This document shows, one piece after another, positions 61,112 through 64,000 of a DNA stretch of 64,000 nt. The notes beneath the pieces are model-generated. The model did not search any database. It was not told the origin of the DNA and saw only the letters and a program-made list of their open reading frames with translations. The DNA lies in the NCBI GenBank assembly GCA_030429565.1, contig JAUIFE010000031.1:39567-103566 (forward strand), written 5' to 3'. A program made the translations under genes and the position numbers. Origin of the DNA: Holophagae bacterium (GTDB lineage: Bacteria > Acidobacteriota > Holophagae > Acanthopleuribacterales > Acanthopleuribacteraceae). The number at the start of each line of letters is the position of its first letter. Position 1 is the first letter of the stretch.

Positions 61112-63695
61112 GCGCAAGCCTTTTGTTTTGGCTCTTTTTCTATCGATAGGTTGTTTGGTCTCCACGGTTTGGGCAGTCGAACCGGAGCCAACAACCCCTG
61201 TGCGCCTCGATTTTCACTACAATGGCACCCCGCTCGATCAAGCGTTGACCGAAATGATTGGTCTGTACCGTTTACCGCTCGGCTTTCGTCCCGAGCAAGC
61301 GGCTTTTTATCGCGTTAGCGCGACCTGTCGCGATTGCTCGCTTGAGCAAGGTCTGCAAACGCTTTTACAGGGCACACCCTTGACGTTCCGCGCACGCGGT
61401 CAGCAATGGCTGATTATTTACGACGCCGACAAACCCGGGTTAATCGCCGGTCAGGTTTCGCTTCAGGGCGAAGCACTGCCGCTTGCTCAGATTGTCGCGC
61501 GCGCCGTGGGCCGTTTCCAAGGCTCGGGGAGTGCGCTCACGTGGCAAACACGCAGCGATGACGAAGGTCGCTTTGAATTTACGACCATGGCACCCGGCAC
61601 CTACGAACTGGTCGTCGCCATGGAGAGTTACGCACCGGTGCCTCTCGGTCGGATCCGGCTTAAACCTGGCGAATTCCGCCGCCTTGATGTCATCAAACTG
61701 CTCACCTGGACCGAGGAGATGGAGATCAAGCCCCATCCACGCATTCACCTTTCCCGTGAACGGCTCAGCAATGGCGCCTTGATTCTGCCCGAGGATTTGT
61801 ACCACCGTCCCTATCTCGCCAACGATCTCATGCGCGCGGTGGAAACGCTGCCAGGCGTTGCCGGTGGTGATTTGAGTGCCAATTTTCATATTCGTGGCGG
61901 CCGTAATAACGAAACCCTGATCTTACTGGACGGTGCCGAAATTGAGGATCCTTTCCACTTACGTACTTTGGCGCGGGGTCCGGTGTCGCTCTTCGATAGC
62001 GAGGTTGTTGCCGAACTGGAGTTGATGACCGGTGGTTTTCCCATTCAGTTTGGTGACCACTTAAGTGGGGTCATCAATGCCAAATCCCACGAAGCAAGCG
62101 CGCAACGCCACAGCATTCAAGCCAACTTTTTCAATAGTCGGGTGACCAGTCAGGCTCCAGTCGGTGACGGTTTTTATCTGGTCAATTTGCGGCGAGGTTA
62201 TTTTGATTACACCGACGGCTTCGCTAATTTAGACCCCAGCGTGGACGCCGATGCCGACTACGACGACTTTTACGCCAAATTTGTGCAGGACGTCGGGCCG
62301 GTGTGGCGATTATCCCTGCACACGCTGATCGGGGAGTCCGATGGCTCGCTGCTGCAAAAGGGGCAGCCTGGCAGCCCTTTCCAGTTTGAGACCGTTGCCA
62401 GTCGTGAAAAGAACCGCTACTTATGGGCGAACTTTCGCGGGCAATGGGATTCCGGCTTGGTCTTTGAACAGCACATTAATTGGGGGGGCTGGGAGAATGA
62501 CACCCATGGTTTGGACGAGGTTGGCAATCGCCGTTACCGTGTTGACGATCGGCGTGATTTCGAACGCGTCCATTTGCGCCAAGATTGGCGCTACACCGCG
62601 CGCGGCGGCTCACCGCTATGGAAATGGGGTTTGTATCTCAAGCGGACGCGCGGCCAGGTTGATTACGCCAACAATCGCAGTGACAACGGTTCCATCTTTC
62701 CCGACAATGTCGGCACCACCCAAACGGAACGGGGTCTGGAGGGTTCGCAGTGGGGTGGTTACTTCTCCAGCAATATTCAGGTCCTGCCTGCGCTGACGCT
62801 TGAGGCCGGGCTGCGCTACGACCGTCAGAACTATCTCGACGATGATCAAGTCAGCCCGCGTTTCCATCTATTATATGAACTGGATGAACGGCATTTTCTC
62901 AAAGCCGGCTGGGGCGACTTTTATCAATCGCAAGGGGTGCACGAGCTTGAAGTCGAACGCGGTTTAGAGGAATACCTCGAAACCGAACGTGCACGCCATT
63001 TGGTGCTGAGTTACGAGGCCCACATCGGCGCCGCCGGCAATTTTCGGCTCGAGGTGTACCAGAAGCGGTTTAGCGAGCTCAATCCTCGGCCGGTCAATTA
63101 TCTGGAGCCGCTGGTTCGATTTCCCGAGGTTCGGGCCGATTACATCGTGTTGCCCGTTGAGACGGGCAATGCGCGTGGCTTAGAGATGTGGTACGCCAAC
63201 CACGGCCTGGGTCGCTTTCATTGGGTGCTGAGCTATGCCTGGTCGAAAACCTATGATCGGATTGCGGGAAGGGCGGTGCCCCGTCAGTGGGATCAGCGCC
63301 ACAGCCTCAACCTGGGTCTCAATTTTCATGATCGGCGCGGTTGGTACTGTTATGCCAATTGGCAATTCCACAGTGGCTGGCCCACCACCGAGGTGGTGGT
63401 CAATGAGCGCGTCTTGCCGGACGGCTCCGTCGAGATCGAGCCGGCCCTCGGTCCTTGGTTTGGGGATCGGGTGCCTAACTACCATCGACTCGATGTGCGA
63501 TTGGGACGGGATATTCTTTTCGGCGCCCATCAGTTCAATGTCTACCTGGAGTTCATTAATCTGTACGACCACCAAAACATCCGCAGCTTTGACGACCACG
63601 CCCTGGTATTTAGCGGCGACGAAACGGCGATCCAATTCCAAAGTCGCGATTGGTTATCGTTCACGCCGTCCCTGGGACTGAGTTACGCCTTTTGA
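61083..63695 (+). CDS. TonB-dependent receptor with STN and carboxypeptidase-like N-terminal domains
   Basis: GTG at 61083 overlaps the FecR gene by 29 bases. The 870-residue product has a signal peptide (about 10-32), then an STN domain (about 40-115, DFHYNGTPLDQALTEMIGLYRLPLGF, CRDCSLEQGLQTLLQGT) that contacts FecR in transducing receptors. A carboxypeptidase-regulatory-like domain (about 120-205, AGQVSLQGEALPLAQI..DEGRFEFTTMAPGTYEL) follows, then the plug (about 240-345, AVETLPGVAGGDLSANFHIRGGRNNETLILLDGAEI). The barrel ends with DWLSFTPSLGLSYAF, closing on Phe. Clearly the outer-membrane partner of the sigma/FecR pair. Its substrate is unknown; siderophores or glycans are both possible. 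Confidence 0.93.
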   Translation: MKKVGLSSTRRKPFVLALFLSIGCLVSTVWAVEPEPTTPVRLDFHYNGTPLDQALTEMIGLYRLPLGFRPEQAAFYRVSATCRDCSLEQGLQTLLQGTPLTFRARGQQWLIIYDADKPGLIAGQVSLQGEALPLAQIVARAVGRFQGSGSALTWQTRSDDEGRFEFTTMAPGTYELVVAMESYAPVPLGRIRLKPGEFRRLDVIKLLTWTEEMEIKPHPRIHLSRERLSNGALILPEDLYHRPYLANDLMRAVETLPGVAGGDLSANFHIRGGRNNETLILLDGAEIEDPFHLRTLARGPVSLFDSEVVAELELMTGGFPIQFGDHLSGVINAKSHEASAQRHSIQANFFNSRVTSQAPVGDGFYLVNLRRGYFDYTDGFANLDPSVDADADYDDFYAKFVQDVGPVWRLSLHTLIGESDGSLLQKGQPGSPFQFETVASREKNRYLWANFRGQWDSGLVFEQHINWGGWENDTHGLDEVGNRRYRVDDRRDFERVHLRQDWRYTARGGSPLWKWGLYLKRTRGQVDYANNRSDNGSIFPDNVGTTQTERGLEGSQWGGYFSSNIQVLPALTLEAGLRYDRQNYLDDDQVSPRFHLLYELDERHFLKAGWGDFYQSQGVHELEVERGLEEYLETERARHLVLSYEAHIGAAGNFRLEVYQKRFSELNPRPVNYLEPLVRFPEVRADYIVLPVETGNARGLEMWYANHGLGRFHWVLSYAWSKTYDRIAGRAVPRQWDQRHSLNLGLNFHDRRGWYCYANWQFHSGWPTTEVVVNERVLPDGSVEIEPALGPWFGDRVPNYHRLDVRLGRDILFGAHQFNVYLEFINLYDHQNIRSFDDHALVFSGDETAIQFQSRDWLSFTPSLGLSYAF

Positions 63696-64000
63696 GGCGG
63701 CGGGGTAAGGTCGGCCTTGAGTGTGACGGAACGATGAGGTCGGTTGGCCGGGGTTCATATAAAAGGAAAAGGGTCGGTCCGGGTGCCACGCAAGGCGGGT
63801 TTTGGCGGTAAATGACTGGGAAGAAATAAGTTCTTTGGTTAAGACATTTGGCATCAGCGACTTACAAGAAAAGTGAAATAAATCAAAAAAAGGGTTTGAC
63901 AGTTTGAGGGCGAGTCCCTAGAATCTGCATCTTGTCGGCGGCACACAACGCCGAGTTGGTTGAAAGTTGAAAATGGAAGAGAGAACTACTGATTATCAAC
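63696..64000. other. Region after the TonB receptor leading to a strong promoter
   Basis: No gene is visible. The last 105 bases hold the promoter listed separately and a short CGGCG/CGCCG stem (about 63936-63953). Confidence 0.4.
63896..63924 (+). promoter_or_regulatory. Near-consensus sigma-70 promoter, possibly of an rRNA or other stable-RNA operon
   Basis: TTGACA (63896-63901), 17 bp, TAGAAT (63919-63924). The 40 bases upstream are A-rich (a UP-element-like stretch), and no ribosome site or start codon with a long frame follows before the end. The shape resembles stable-RNA promoters; what it drives lies outside the window. Confidence 0.7.

Overview
The window looks like chromosome from a free-living Gram-negative bacterium. 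Outer-membrane TonB-dependent receptors, a FecI/FecR-type signalling pair, lipoprotein signals and a large set of secreted modular glycoside hydrolases support this. The G+C-rich coding style, the Asp/Gly-rich enzyme linkers and the gene mix (RlmN, PurM, PurN, HU, M16 protease plus dUTPase) would fit a marine Acidobacteriota (Acanthopleuribacter-like) or a similar deep lineage. That placement is inference; no rRNA gene is visible inside the window.

Layout. Positions 1-9,300 hold mostly housekeeping genes: an anchored protein fragment, a CBM9-like secreted protein, an AI-2E/PerM permease, a protein with a GspC-like region, M16 protease, dUTPase, RlmN, a SpoU methyltransferase and HU. At 9,654-10,388 an SCO-type copper chaperone gene is broken by an 81 bp mobile element. 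Positions 11,800-37,300 form a beta-glucan utilisation region: GH9 and GH5 endoglucanases, a LacI-family regulator, a TonB receptor - Na+ symporter - GH94 phosphorylase operon, and GH16 and GH81 laminarinases. Three copies of one 14 bp palindrome (TGACARCGYTGTCA) lie at the promoters of the GH9, receptor and GH16 transcripts and are the likely operators of the LacI protein. An AT-rich island at 27,000-30,000 interrupts the region; it holds a small secreted 10-cysteine peptide translationally coupled to the first of two paralogous beta-propeller proteins.

Positions 37,900-46,500 hold purM, a carboxypeptidase-regulatory-like surface protein, a 1208-residue UPF1/DNA2-like helicase and a zinc-motif membrane protein. 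Positions 46,900-56,400 hold a membrane protein followed by a tandemly duplicated two-gene unit (A1-B1-A2-B2): A is a 480-481-residue propeller-like protein and B an 847-residue trypsin-fold/propeller protein. B2 keeps the His-Asp-Ser triad; B1 has Arg and Cys at the His and Ser positions. Positions 56,400-58,700 hold purN and a sigma-54 activator, and 59,400-63,700 an ECF sigma / FecR / TonB-receptor signalling operon. The window ends at a near-consensus sigma-70 promoter that may drive an rRNA or other stable-RNA operon just outside.

A short mobile element with about 18 bp terminal inverted repeats and 3 bp target duplications occurs three times (9,831; 30,034; 41,238), with decayed ends near 46,600. 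The most unusual content is this element family, the protease/pseudoprotease tandem array and the Cys-rich peptide plus propeller cassette.
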